From: Sanghuangporus weigelae
Lineage: Eukaryota; Basidiomycota; Agaricomycetes; Hymenochaetales; Hymenochaetaceae
Assembly: GCA_033182465.1 (NCBI GenBank)
Contig: CP137319.1
Span: forward strand, 1,674,001 to 1,738,000
Length of the DNA: 64,000 nucleotides
Direction: 5' to 3'
Shown: positions 33,493-47,600 of the stretch, piece by piece
Layout: every line of letters starts with the position of its first letter
Position numbering within the stretch: the first letter of the stretch is position 1
The notes under the pieces: generated by a model
The model's database searches: none
Told to the model about the DNA's origin: nothing
Seen by the model: only the letters and a program-made list of their open reading frames with translations
Made by a program: the position numbers and the translations under genes

Positions 33493-36269
33493 TGCCTCGT
33501 ACCTCTCTATTTTTAATCTTCTCTTCACATCTCTGCTGTGCCATGTTCACTTCCTGGGCTGTGACTTTCGCTATGGCAGATCCTCCTCATTGTGGGTGAA
33601 TTTAATTGCCATCTAATCATCACTGACCCTTCTGACACAACCTCAAAGACACCCCCAGAGACTTTCCTAATACCGCCAGAGGTCTGGCGTCCTCCATTAA
33701 CCTTCCCAACACAACGTCTTCCACTGGACAGCCAGCCGCATTGGAGAAGCAGACTGAAATCGGTGCGGATTCTCCTAGATAGAAAAGGGCAGCAACTGAT
33801 CGATATGGATATTTGTAATAGATGATATCAGTGAGCTTCAAAGGATCGTCAAGCACGTAGTGACAGAGAAAGGAGTGTTCACCGATCAGGATATCTCGAG
33901 AATTATACTGCGCTTAACAAATATTGTCGCAGTCGTGGCACAAGGCCAGGGCAGAATTTCGGATCTCAATGCATGGTCTCAAGAATCTGCACGGAGCATA
34001 TCTGATTTGGAGTTAGCATTGCTTAGTGTAAGTATTGTTAATATGATGGCTGATCCAAGCTGATCTTGTCACAGGACAACTTCGCAGTAGATAATATCTT
34101 ATATCGGCATCTGATTAACTCTGCGATGTGGGCCATTTATGATGCTTTGTGTGCTGCATTCATGCAGACAGCATATGGAGTGCTGGTATAGGACTTGTGT
34201 AAGTCCAACGGTTGGATTGATCATAATGGCACATTGGCGCGACACAAATTTTGGTGCAGTTTACTCGAAATATTCGAGTTTAAACAACAGCAATATGAGG
34301 CTCTCGCCAGGAAGCGCTCGATGAAGGGTGTTATGGAAGGCTCCCTCAGGTTTTATGCCAAATACAACGCTGTCGTCAGACCAGAGTACAAGATCTCGAG
34401 TTCTAACCATCTAGACGTACTCCTCCGGAAGTTCCTTGGGTGCTTTCACATGAACATCCGCAACCGACTGTGTTCTTTGTCACAGGATATTGAAAACTAT
34501 GAGAAGACTCGCACTGTCGCCCTTGAGGTGATCAGGCAGGCTGAGAAGACCATTTCTGAAATGGAGACCAAGCTGGCAAATCTTCAAGTTCAATTTTCTG
34601 CGTCGGTTTGGCATGATAGAGCGCAGCAGGTTGAACTCAAGCAAAATGATGATGAAACAGCTTGCAAGGGGGTCCAGCAGCTCATTGCCATATGCAAGAA
34701 TCAGAAGCGCATGTGCATGGCGAAATTGGAGGCAGAGAAGAAACTCTCCGAGGAGTTGAAGGTTCGCAAGGAGCAGTTGATTCGCCTGAGGAACTACGAA
34801 TACTTCATCGGTGTCACTCAGTACTTGGTTTGGGATGAGCAAGTCATGAAGCTTTTGCAGTCGAAGGATGTAGAGATATCCACTAACTTGGGTAATCACG
34901 CTGCTCATCCGGACAATTGTCATTCAAGGGCTCTTGCAGCTGTTGATCGCCTCAGCCTGAGGCTTAATGTCGATGAGGCTAGCAGGACAGTCGTACGGAA
35001 GATAGGGTATATTCTTGTCAAGTCCAAAGAGAAACCTGACACTCTTCGCGAGCATGAATTCGACCCTGATACCATTGAAGACAATCGCTACTACGCTCGA
35101 GAAAATGCGCTTGGCGTCTTTACGTTTTCTAAAGGTCACAAACTAATATTTTACGATGGAACAACTGCAGCAGGAAAGAGGAAACGCGATCTTGGACTGC
35201 AAATAGACGTGATGTCAAACTTCAATCCAAATGTGGGGGGGGGAGAACAGGGGGAACAGGGGGAACAGGGGCTATGGGCGCCAACACCTATTGTTTGGTC
35301 ATTTGAAACCACTGCTCAGCATGGCAGTTCTATTATTTCTCAGCCGACTGCCCCTGAGATCCTGACTGTTTCTGAGATGACTCCGACTGTCCCTAAGACT
35401 TCGACTGGCCCTGAGACTCCAACTGTCTCTGACACTTCAACTGTCATTAAGATGCCACCTGTCTCTGCACAGCTGCCAACCTCCCCGCCCTCACCAATCT
35501 TGCCGGTCTTGCCAGTCCCCACCTCTCCACCACTGACTCCTGGCCCCTCATCTGGGATTTATTTTACGCCATCCCCTGCAGGAAGTATATCTCCCAGCCT
35601 GGCCGTCTCTTTATTCTTCCTGGATCCTATGGTTCAGCCTGACGAAATGCCCATGGCCTTTTTCGGAAGTGGGGTTTATGAAATGGCACGACCAATGTAT
35701 AGTGCCCCCCCAACCCTTTACCTTATCAGCCACCCGTGGGACAAGGCCAGCTACCAGGATTTTTTGCACCACAACAAGGCTTTGCACCGCAACAAGGCTT
35801 CGCGCCACAACAAGGCTTCGTGCCACAACAGGGCTTCATGCCACAGCAAAGCTTCGCGCTGATTGTAAACCCATGGGCGCCACACCCAAACCTCTATGCA
35901 CAACCAAACCAACAATTTCAGAGGCACTTCCATTACCCATCTCATTCACCTTACCCTGCCTCTTATTCTTACCTGATTCAGCCACGGTTTCAGAGATCCT
36001 CTCTGGGACTAGAGACAGTGGTGGCGCGAGGCCCATCTTCTCTGTATCATGTCTCTGATGGCACTGTGCCAGGCTATGGACATCAAGAGAATCTACCAAG
36101 CCAGTTTCCTTCAAGCCCGCAGCAAGAGCATCAGGAATCCTATAAATGGCCATCTGATCCTGGACCGCATCCGACCGAGCAAAGGGATGGGTCTAGTTCA
36201 TCATATGGCCCAATTGGTCCTGCGTCGTCTCCAGTGACTAGAAATAGATTTCAGCTCCCCCCATCCTGA
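33493..36269 (+). pseudogene. G2, unknown coiled-coil protein with PQQGF repeats
   Basis: No family recognised. The likely start is ATG 33493 (or 33571). Four exons fit well: introns 33592-33648, 33763-33821 and 34028-34074 have GT-AG sites and branch-like CACTGAC/AACTGATC, and they join in frame. Exon 4 encodes a long helical coiled-coil region (about 34,450-34,860), a mixed domain near 34,930-35,200, a GEQGEQGEQG tract, a Thr/Pro-rich linker and a C-terminal region with five FAPQQG-type hexapeptides (about 35,770-35,850). Two lesions separate these parts: a TAG at 34189-34191 in otherwise continuous coding sequence, and a one-base frame change at the seven-C run 35705-35711. Either the gene is decaying, or one or both lesions are sequence errors. 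It ends about 300 bases before the right mariner arm. Confidence 0.55.
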
Positions 36270-36572
36270 CATATTCGTTATTTTCCTGTCGGAAATGACT
36301 CGTCTTTCATCTCCCTTAACCTTCAAGAATGACAGTCGAGTATCAACTTGGATTCTCTGGTCACTTCCTTCTCTTACATTTTTTTTCGACCTCAGAAAAG
36401 TTTTTATATAGTTACATCTCGGTTTTGTACAGTTATGTGTCCTTGTGCTGTGTACAATACAATAAAGTGGTCCGGAAAGAATATTATATGGTATTTATCC
36501 CTTTTCCGCCACCCTTATTAAGGGACTTTTTGTAAAATTTCCAATCACTTCCTGGAGGCTGGAGCAACTTTC
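36270..36572. other. G2 3' flank and inner junction of the right arm
   Basis: About 300 bases with T-rich tracts (CATTTTTTTTCGACC) and repeated ACAGTTATGTGT/GTACAGTTA words that could be a 3' untranslated region. Similarity to the left arm starts only at 36573. Confidence 0.4.
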
Positions 36573-37748
36573 CGTGAGCAGTAATGCAGTATGCTTGCGT
36601 GTACAGCTGGCGAACGATCCAGTTGCCACTCTGCTCGTTTTGTCCCAGCCTTCGAAGCCTGGCCTTGATCACAGAAAATGCGAGCTCGATCAGATTGAAG
36701 TTGGGCGAGTATGGGGGCAGATATTCCAGCTTTGCGCCTCTAGACAAAGAGAGATCAGATCAGACGAATCACTGTGAGTAACAGAGAATGCAAATGACCT
36801 AGATTCTATAAGCTCCCTGATCTCGGGAGCTTTGTGTATTGCGCAGTTGTCCATGACAATAACTGACTGCAGAAGAGGAAAGCAGTTCATCTTATCAAGA
36901 AGACCTGAGATGAATTCTGTGAAGAGTCTCGTGTTGAAAGCACCCTAAACCACCACGCAGTTGACCATGCCATCAATGCTGATAGCGGGTAAGAGAGAGT
37001 ACCTGGATAATTGAGGTGCCACTCAATCGCACGCTAGACAGCATCATCATGATCAAACTCACCTAGTCTTACACACGAAAAACTGCTTTCGACATGCTCG
37101 ATTACCCTCCAGCGCCCACGCTTGACCCCGATGAAACACCCGACGGTCCGCAGCACTCTTGTCAACAAAGACCAGTTGATCCGTGGTATAGTGAGTACCT
37201 ATACGGGCCAGATACTGAGCACGCAACAGTTCGCTTCTCTCCAAAGCTCTCTTCGAGATCTAAAGAACTAGCAAGTGAGCACGCCATGCATCACCCGCTG
37301 AATGAAAACACACTTCTCACCAACTTTAGACTGAAGCCCGCATGAGTCAACACTTGATATATTGTCAGAAGCGAAACATCTCGACCACGTCTCTCTCGGA
37401 TCTGATCTCGTAGTTCGTTGAGGTATGCATCATTGTGATACTGCAAGGAGCTAACAAGGAACTTGGTGGAAGAGTTGATATAGATCAAATAGAACAAGCA
37501 CAACTGCGCACCCTCGTGTCCTCATATCCAAGAAGCCTTCACCTTCCAGGACCCACGAGTCTGTGCGCATAAACATCGCCGTTCCGCCTGTAAGAATCTA
37601 GAACTCTGTACAGGGTCGCTAATGAAACTCCTGAGTGACTCACAAGTGTAATCGCTGGGTAGTATTGGCTCAGATTCACAAGAATCTTTCAAGCATTATC
37701 ACCCAGCCTACGGCCTCGTCGAAAATGCTCGGGCTGTGCTACTTCCAT
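36484..37748 (-). pseudogene. Tc1/mariner (DDE) transposase, right copy, inactive
   Basis: Counterpart of the left transposase without the R insertion. It starts MEVAQPEHFRRGRRLGDNA, with helix-turn-helix segments SGVSLATLYRVLD and GRDVSLLTIYQVLTHAG. All three catalytic acids of the DDE triad are kept: QLVFVDKSA, SVIVMDNCAIHKAPE and SPNFNLIELAF. The frame is nevertheless closed by a TGA soon after the start, where T1 has CGA, and by a TAG in the VVV.GAFNTRLF segment, where T1 has CAG. Beyond the arm boundary the C-terminus differs from T1. Introns are as in T1. The two copies carry complementary damage, mostly at CpG. Confidence 0.8.
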
Positions 37749-38446
37749 AACACAGCGTGATGCGTGGGTTCACTGGTGATGTTGTGGGAGCAAGGAGGAA
37801 ACTAGGAGTGGACTGTGCATGTGTGACGTCTGTGCATGCCACGTCGCACATGCACAGTGCTGCTGACTCATGAATAAATATTTTGTCTTGCTCGCTGTGA
37901 GCTCCGTAGATGCACGAAACTTAGTTGGCGTGAAGTGAAATATACAGAGTGATTTATGGTATGCCAGCCAGATTTTTGCAATGTCCAATCAAGGAGCTGT
38001 GTTTGAAACCACATCCGTGTGTGACAAGCAGTTGCACCAACTCTGCTACAAGAAACTTTTTGTTGCACTCTCTGCAGGCAGCGCAGGCACAAACATTTTG
38101 GACTGCACAAGAAGGAAGACATAAAGTGATTTATGGCATGTCAACTAGATTTTTGCAAGCAGTGACTATTGAGTTATGCTTTTTACAAAGTTCAGTACTG
38201 ATGCCAAGGATCTTTTCCAAATTTGTTGCCTTTTTCCTCCTGAGATCAATACTGCATCATCTGGAATCTTTCTTACATCCACTGAAGCGCCCTGAAGAGA
38301 GCTTTTTTTAGATTGCTATTTGGCGGGTTATGGTGCCTTCACTGTTGAGAAACTTGGCATTCTTTTATTTATGTGGACTCAGAGACCAGACATGTGTCAA
38401 AAAAGCACGTGATTGTCACATTTCTCAGGTATTTTGAAAATGGCTG
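36573..38446 (-). mobile_element. T2, right Tc1/mariner arm
   Basis: 1,874 bases, inverted relative to T1, ending outward at GGCTG followed by TA (38447-38448). It contains the transposase pseudogene and the subterminal repeat pair, and matches T1 over its whole length outside R3. Confidence 0.8.
37949..38311 (+). CDS. Antisense 120-codon frame in the right arm, doubtful
   Basis: The same frame as 22656-23018 in the left arm, equally long and open, with the internal IYGM..RFLQ repeat. See that entry for the reasons for doubt. Confidence 0.25.
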   Translation: MIYGMPARFLQCPIKELCLKPHPCVTSSCTNSATRNFLLHSLQAAQAQTFWTAQEGRHKVIYGMSTRFLQAVTIELCFLQSSVLMPRIFSKFVAFFLLRSILHHLESFLHPLKRPEESFF

Positions 38447-38448
38447 TA

Positions 38449-39304
38449 AAACTCTTCATAGCATTGCCTAAGGTTACCCTCCTTTCAAATCTTCAATTGT
38501 CTTGAATCACAGAACCACTCTAAGAACTGTGATATTCCTCTTCTAATAGACTGATCACAGGAGTTTCAATACATCAAATTTCACATGAATCAGAGGTGTA
38601 ACAAGACTTCTGCAAATGGCTGTATGGAATTCCCTGTAGATGACCACAATTTTGGTAGCAATTAGTCTGCTATAAATTTTATATAACAAATACTCTAAGC
38701 TTAGTAATACATATAATTACTATTCTTGTATGTCATCATATATTTGTGTCTTACTTTCTCAGCCAGGGTATAAGTAATCAGCACCTGGTTATTTGAGTTC
38801 ACTTTCTTATTTACTCTCAAAACACAAGACTTCATATATATTCTGCTTAGTGTGGCCTTATATTTCAGCTATCTCTCTCATGATAAGGGCCAGCTCTTCT
38901 AAAATCCTGCTGCTAGGAAGACAGTTATTAATGACTCTGTTCAGTTTGATAAGAATCTTCCCTGATACTTCCAGAAATCCAATAGACTTGAGAGTGAATC
39001 TACAGAAGACCTGCCAGAACAGAGGGCAGTGTCGAGTAACATTGTCATTCTGCCAGCTTCTTACAAGTTCACAATCTAATACACACCATGTCCTCAATGT
39101 TTACAGAAGATCTTTATCACAGCAGAAATCGAAGAGAGAAAATGCATGTTGTTCAAAGGAATGATATCACTGAAAGGACAAGTATATAGGATCTCGTGCG
39201 GTCCCAAAAGTACACATCGCGATGCCATCAACTCTGTACAGAGATGATCGAAATTATCTTGAACGTCTCTTTCAACGACAACAAACTCCTTCAATTATAC
39301 CACC
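38449..39304. other. Gap between composite unit and DDX41, no gene seen
   Basis: About 850 A+T-rich bases. Frames of 60-120 codons on both strands overlap each other and resemble nothing known. This is the border between the repeat-rich half and the gene-rich half. Confidence 0.45.
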
Positions 39305-41750
<2,446 letters not shown>

Positions 41751-41849
41751 GGTCGTATGTAAGAAAGACGCAACGGACCGAAGACGCGAGACCCGGACCG
41801 CGAGGGCTCATTGTATTGTGGGCATATGCAACATCGATAAATTTTCGGG

Positions 41850-41857
41850 TATAAAAG
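41850..41857 (+). promoter_or_regulatory. TATA box of GAL7
   Basis: TATAAAAG lies 36-43 bases upstream of the GAL7 start codon, inside the 142-base divergent promoter shared with the DDX41 homologue. It is a strong consensus box and implies a very short leader. Confidence 0.6.
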
Positions 41858-41892
41858 GGGAGCGAGCGAGTGAGTACATTATACAGTACATT

Positions 41893-43253
41893 ATGGACGA
41901 ATTCGACCCGACTCAGCATCCTCATCGCAGGTGTAAGTGCGAGGTTTTCTTGCCTTTTGATGTTCCAGAGAATAACACGTCGACGTCGCAGACAATCCAC
42001 TCACGGACGAGTACATCCTCGTCTCTCCTCACCGTGCCAGACGGCCTTGGCTTGGGCAAGTCGAACCTCCCCAGCCGCCGTCTCTTCCTCAGTATGACCC
42101 AGCTTGCTACCTTTGTCCCGGAAACAAGCGCGCTGGCGGGATAGTGAACGATGCGTACACATCGACCTTCATTTTTGCCAACGATTTTGCTGCTCTTGCT
42201 CCGGCACCAGTTCCCGCCCCGCCTGAGCCGGCTCATCCCCTTCTCGCGAGTCGCGCCGTTCACGGTCGATGCGATGTCATCGTGTTTCATCCCCGCCATG
42301 ACCTGACTCTCGCTCGCCTGGATCCAAGCAGCATATCTGCGGTGATCAATGAATGGATACGCGTCTACAAGGAAAGAAGCAGTGAAGATGGAATCCGCTA
42401 TGTTCAGATATTTGAGGTGCTGCTGCTGCTGATTTGATTCTTTGATCAAAGCCTGAAGACGGTCACCATCTAGAATAAAGGTGCTATGATGGGCTGCTCC
42501 AATCCCCATCCACACTGCCAGGTCTGGAGTATGTCCGACATCCCGACAATCCCAGGGAAGGAGCTCGCTTCATTCAAACGGTATGCATCCTCCGAGTCCG
42601 ACGTTCCGGCAAGCGACGCCCCGAAAGCCGCGAATAACCGCCCCTGCCTCCTCTGTGAATACGCTCATTTTGAAGTGAATGGTTCATCCGGCGAACGCAT
42701 CCTCACCAAGAACGACAGCTGGGTTGCTCTCGTGCCTTGGTGGGCAACATGGCCATTTGAGCTGCTCGGTCAGTCCATCCATCCTGAATTATCCGAGAGT
42801 CACCTTCGCTCAATCATACCACGTAGTTCTACCCTATCGTCGGCATATTCGTTCTATTTCGGATTTGACTCCTGAAGAGAAATCGGATTTCGCGAGGATT
42901 CTCTCGGAGGTGACCATCCGTTATGATAATCTTTTCTTTTGTTCCTTCCCGTATTCGATGGGACTCCACCAGGGTCCCATTTCCCTTGAAGCTGCGCAAG
43001 TGAAGAAAGATTGCGAGGACGAATGCGAAGTCGCCCACTTACATTTACACTTCGCACCCCCACTTCTTCGTAGCGCGACGGTCCGGAAATTCTTGGTTGG
43101 GTGTGTACATGTCGCTTCATGCTCTGTTTTCGTCCTTTCTCACTTGCACCCAGGTTCGAGCTTATGGCTGAGGCCCAGAGGGACCTAACACCCGAGCAGG
43201 GTGCTAGTCGTCTACGGGAATGTGGAACAAAGCATTATGCAGATTCACTCTAA
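41893..43253 (+). CDS. GAL7: Galactose-1-phosphate uridylyltransferase
   Basis: Leloir pathway enzyme that exchanges UMP between UDP-glucose and galactose-1-phosphate, in the cytosol. It starts [13 protein letters not shown]; a GTAAGT intron then joins to [19 protein letters not shown]. The active-site box [12 protein letters not shown] holds the HPH with the nucleophilic His. A zinc-binding type CPLL/CYLC is visible as [13 protein letters not shown]. The C-terminal domain has [20 protein letters not shown] and [15 protein letters not shown]. Several introns of 50-60 bases interrupt it. It ends [11 protein letters not shown], converging on ALG5 with 79 bases between stops. Length and motif order match the family, and no other galactose gene is near. 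Confidence 0.93.
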
Positions 43254-43332
43254 TGATACTAGACGTACTCGATGCGTATAAACGAACTTCTAGAATGTAT
43301 GAAACTATAACAGACATAGATGAACAGAAAAA

Positions 43333-44414
43333 TTATTGCGTCTTTGTTTTACGTGGTATAGCCCATCGTCCGGTCAAGTGGTTCGCTCGAAGAACTAATA
43401 AGTCACGGAACATGAGCAAAGAATCCCTCATGAGCCTAAGCTTGCTTTCTGGCACCTCGGACCAATTGATTGGCACCTCTGCTACAGGAATACTCTGCAT
43501 CTTGGCCAAAAGAAGGATTTCAACATCAAAAATCCAGCCGGTGAGATGCTGATAAGGAAAGATGGCACGCGCCGCTTCTCTAGAAAAGAGCTTGAATCCG
43601 CATTGCGTGTCGCGCACATGTCCAACACCAATCAGGCGCAAAGTAAGATGCAAGGCGCGCATTGCTAGGTTGCGCAGGAAAGAACGCTGTGGTTATCCTC
43701 GTAAGCAACGAAGAAAGGTACAAGTCTGTATGTCTACTGACCTTGACGACCGCCTCTGTATCGACAAGATGAGCTCTACTTCCGACGACCACAGCAGGCG
43801 AGTCTTCAGGAGTCATCTTATTCATTTCTGCCCATAGCATCTCTAGATCCTCGAATCGGCTTGCACCATCCGCATCGGCCATAAGCAGTCGTCGACCACG
43901 ACTATGTAACATCCCATGTCTAACTGCAGCGCCCTTGCCAAGGTTCCTATGAAGTGATACGACCCGTATGTCGGTTGACGAATATTTCTGAGCGAGATTC
44001 ACGGCTAAGTCTGCTGTACCGTCCGAAGAACCATCATCTACGATGAGAATTTCGTACGTGCGCTTGGAGCATTCGGGTTTGGCTAGATGTTCGATCGTGG
44101 TGACTAGCATAGATGGTAGTCTGGGCACCTCATTAAAAGCAGGAATGACGATAGTGAGGTCCACGCTAGCAGTGGATTTTGTAATGTCCGAAAGGTCTTT
44201 GAATTTAGCGCCCGATTTAGCAGAACGGCACTTTAATTCCGATGGAACGACTCTGATCGGCGGAGGGGAGAGCAATATGGTCGCGGCATAAGCCTATTGA
44301 GCCTGATGTTGAGAATTGCGAGTAGAAATAGTAGGAAGTGCTCACGAAGCAGAGAAGTAGGACGAGGAGGACGAGAGCTCCACCAAAGATTGTGGTCAAC
44401 GCCATGTCTGCCAT
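43333..44414 (-). CDS. ALG5: Dolichyl-phosphate beta-glucosyltransferase
   Basis: ER-membrane glycosyltransferase of family GT2 that makes dolichyl-phosphate-glucose for the N-glycan precursor. The N-terminal membrane segment (GGALVLLVLLLCF) is followed, after an intron, by a cytosolic catalytic domain. Motifs are DLTIVIPAFNE, ILIVDDGSSDGTAD, LHRNLGKGAAVRHGML, the DxD-type LLMADADGASRFED, and VVVGSRAHL. The C-terminal part has RDTQCGFKLFSREAARAIF and GWIFDVEIL. Start chosen at ATG 44414 (MADMALTT); a second ATG four codons on is also possible. It has short GT-AG introns. Confidence 0.92.
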
Positions 44415-44623
44415 CAGAGAGGCAGTTGCGGACGAGTTGGAAGAAAGAGTGAGGTCGACGAGTATGATGTTGAAAGGAGGTTGTTGACGTGTCAGCGAGT
44501 AAACATGGTTGTGAGTTCATGAGACGACGCGTTGTCACCGTCGCCGGCGTCGCCGTCGCAGCACTGCACGTTACCGTGTCTCCCACGCATTTATCATTTT
44601 TTATTCATTAAACAAACAATCTG

Positions 44624-47600
44624 CTACAGATACACAGCCAAGCATTTGGACTTGATGCCAAATTCGCTATCTAGCCATCCGCCCCATAGAGCATCCGACC
44701 GAAGACAATCATTGCTATACACAAAAATCGGCTTGTGTTCCAGCGACACGTCGCCAAACGGATGCGATTTGCACCAATCCCGACTCGATTCCCCATCGAC
44801 GAACACAATACCACAACGGATTTCGGAACTCTCGGTTCGATTTGTTGGGAGAGATTTCCATCCACAGCCTACCGCAAAGGCCTCTCGTGAATGCACAAGG
44901 TTAGGTAATACATACTGATCGACAAAACTTGTGTCGTAATCTTGAGATTGAATACAGCATTCTAGTCGGATAATCGCAGAACTTAAGAATTGTGCAAAAG
45001 GATGGACGCCTTCGCAGTTGTTCAAATTCCTGAATGATCGTATAATCGAGTTGTCGACTGTTAGAATGTCTGTATCGTGGCACATCTCATGTTCGTAGTT
45101 CGTCAGAGGTCTGAATGGCCTCGCCCCATCGTTCTGGTGTGCCTTTGACCCCATCAGAGAGCAGAGACTTTTCTTTCGATCCAAGTTTGACATCAAGCAG
45201 TCATTTTCGTCGACTCTACGTCGCTTGCCAATCTTAGCAGATGAGTGGTTTGCTTGTCGCTCGCATTTCTCGTCCGAATTATTCGAATCAAGGCAGACGG
45301 ATTTCGGTACTGGTCGGCTTACAGGTGTAGCACGTTTATCTGCGCCGGAGCTTTTGAGTATATCTGAGAATTGTAGACTGATGTTGTGGTCGTTCTTTTC
45401 GTCAAGTCTGGAGGTGCTCTTCCCGACGGCTCTAAGCGCTATATCATTGAACTCCGGGAGAGTAACAGCTGTGTTTTTATTTTAGTCAGTTGTGAAATGG
45501 TTTGTATGAGGTAATGTATATACCTTCTAGCCAACTTCTGTCATTTGATCTGTGAACTTTGCTTATGCGAGGAAAGCGCAGCTCATAATTCTGGAACAAG
45601 TGTCAGAAGGGAACCAGAAGGGAACCAGTGGAGATCAAAGGACATCGAACCTTCGTCTCATTAGATTTAGTGAAACCTGCCCCAAACACTTCTACAAGCA
45701 AGGGTTTGGCAAGGATTACGAGAGGCTCTTGAAGACCGCCGGGAAGATTGAAAGTAAAGGGAAGCTGGTCCTGCCGGAGTTATTCAGAGGACCCTGCAAC
45801 GGGGAGCAAACTCGAAAAACGAACATTGACACCAGTTCGCATTGTACCTGCGGATTTAATGAGGAAGTTCAGCTCCTCAAGCTGACTTCGATCAAGGCCG
45901 TACGATACTGTGAAAAGAATCTCTATCAGGGGTCGAGAGCATGCCTGGTCTTTCACATCAGTCGTCATGTAATGATTATTTGCATTTGCACACACCGACT
46001 TGGTCTGGGAACTGATCGCGCCGACATAGAACGTCGTATAAGTTGAAGTGGAGACTGACGTACAATGAATCAACCGCAACTTTATCATCTATGGTGAACG
46101 AGACAGACATACCGCGCAAAGCTCTCCCTCTATCCTTATCCCAGGACGCCCCAACGAGGGTAAGATCCACTGAATCGCCAAAGCCTGGTATATAGTCCTT
46201 TTTTAACTGTCCAGAAATAAGTAGGTATATTTGTGACTTCAATTAGATTTTGTACCTTAACCCAAGGGCACCGCCAATCAGCGTAGGTAGCATCCGCGGC
46301 CTTCAAGACAAGCCCTTCTTCGTGGTCTGCGATGCTTGATGCGAAGATATGTTCCAGTGTCTTCAGTCCTCGACTGAATCCCTTGGTACCAGACAAAGGA
46401 ATCTCCGTGCGGTGAGCGAGATAAGCATACATAGGTATGGGATCAATGATGGCCTCCAGGGTCACCCTACGGGAGCAATATGGTTCCGACAGGAGTGCTG
46501 TGCCGTTTAAATAGAGAACATCAAAGAAAATCAAAGCCAGGTGTCTTGATGTTTCGGATCTGCTCAAGGCAACATATTCAAGTTATATTTGGTCAGGTAG
46601 GCTAGAAAGACTTACTCTATCGTTGTTCGCTCACGTTTATTCCTGCGTCGGGCGCCAGTCGCTGAGCTTTCAATCAATTCTCGGATCCTCCAGAATTCTT
46701 GACGTCAATCAGTTCGATCCGATACACCAGAAGGGAGAAGAGGTACGTACCGTCGACACCAGAAGTTCTATCGTAAGCTACCATCTCTGCTTCAAGAATC
46801 ACTGTCGATAAGACATTGCGATGCGTCGTGGCTCGTGCTCGTGCACAAGTCTCTGGATGATCATGATTCAGTCTCAACGCCTCCCTTATAATCCTGTATC
46901 CTCGTCGTTATATCAGAAATGTAATGTATACTTTGACGAATGACTCACCAATGTGTTGCGATCCGATCCATAGTTGAGTTTCTTCTACTTTTGCTAAATA
47001 TAGTTATTTCTGATTCTCCACGCTCGTTTAAGGAGACATGTATTTGCATCCTGAGAAGGCAAAGATCACATTTTTGCACGTATCGAGCAAGTCTGAGCGT
47101 GTCTAACCTTTCACCGTCATATTTCGTCTCTGCCCACACCGACGTCGAATCCTTGAGCTTATCGAGAGCTTCACGGCATCCGCGAGCCTTAAAGCATTTT
47201 GGGATCTTTGATAGAGCTCATTATGAACATCAGCTCGAATAATGGCCGTGAGAAACATACCTGGACAGGTATGCCAATTTCGGGTCTCAAAGCACTGACT
47301 TCCTTTCCCTCAAAAAGTCGCACAGAATCTTCTATTGTCGATTGGACCCTATAGCAACTCAGCAAAGCATTTGAAGGATCCCAGATGTGCATAGCTTCTT
47401 GCAGAGTTAACATGTGAACAGCCGTTGAATTGAACCTCAAGAGGGACTCAGAATCGGAGATGTTCTTGGTGGGGTAAAGAATAGGCCCCAGGTCCTTTAG
47501 GATTATTTGTGTCAAAGTAGCAGCTTCAAAAGGGCCCAGTCTGCGATAAATATCGCCGAGTATGTTTCGCCGCTTTTCAGAGGAACCAACGCATGATGGT

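Larger units (their letters stand above)
22520..38448. mobile_element. Candidate composite Tc1/mariner unit with two cargo genes
   Basis: Two inverted mariner copies (arms 22522-26200 and 36573-38446) enclose a 10.4-kb interior. Both outer edges read TA followed inward by CAGCC.TTTTCAAAATACC, as Tc1/mariner termini do (TA target, CAG start). Net of insertion R3 the arms are 1,873 and 1,874 bases. On the inner sides both lose similarity at the same place in the transposase, and neither inner side has a CAGCC terminus. The interior holds the divergent genes G1 and G2, net about 5.5 kb before R4, X2 and Y2 landed. The alternative is two separate insertions in opposite orientation that each lost an inner end. 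Confidence 0.55.

Noticed and set aside
34480-34923. A 147-codon minus-strand frame inside G2
   Set aside because: It is a mirror of the coiled-coil coding strand of G2 and has no features of its own.
42829-43120. Antisense frames in GAL7
   Set aside because: They mirror conserved GAL7 coding sequence on the other strand.
41893-43253. GAL7 as a member of a galactose gene cluster
   Set aside because: No GAL1, GAL10 or regulator is nearby; the neighbours are unrelated housekeeping genes.
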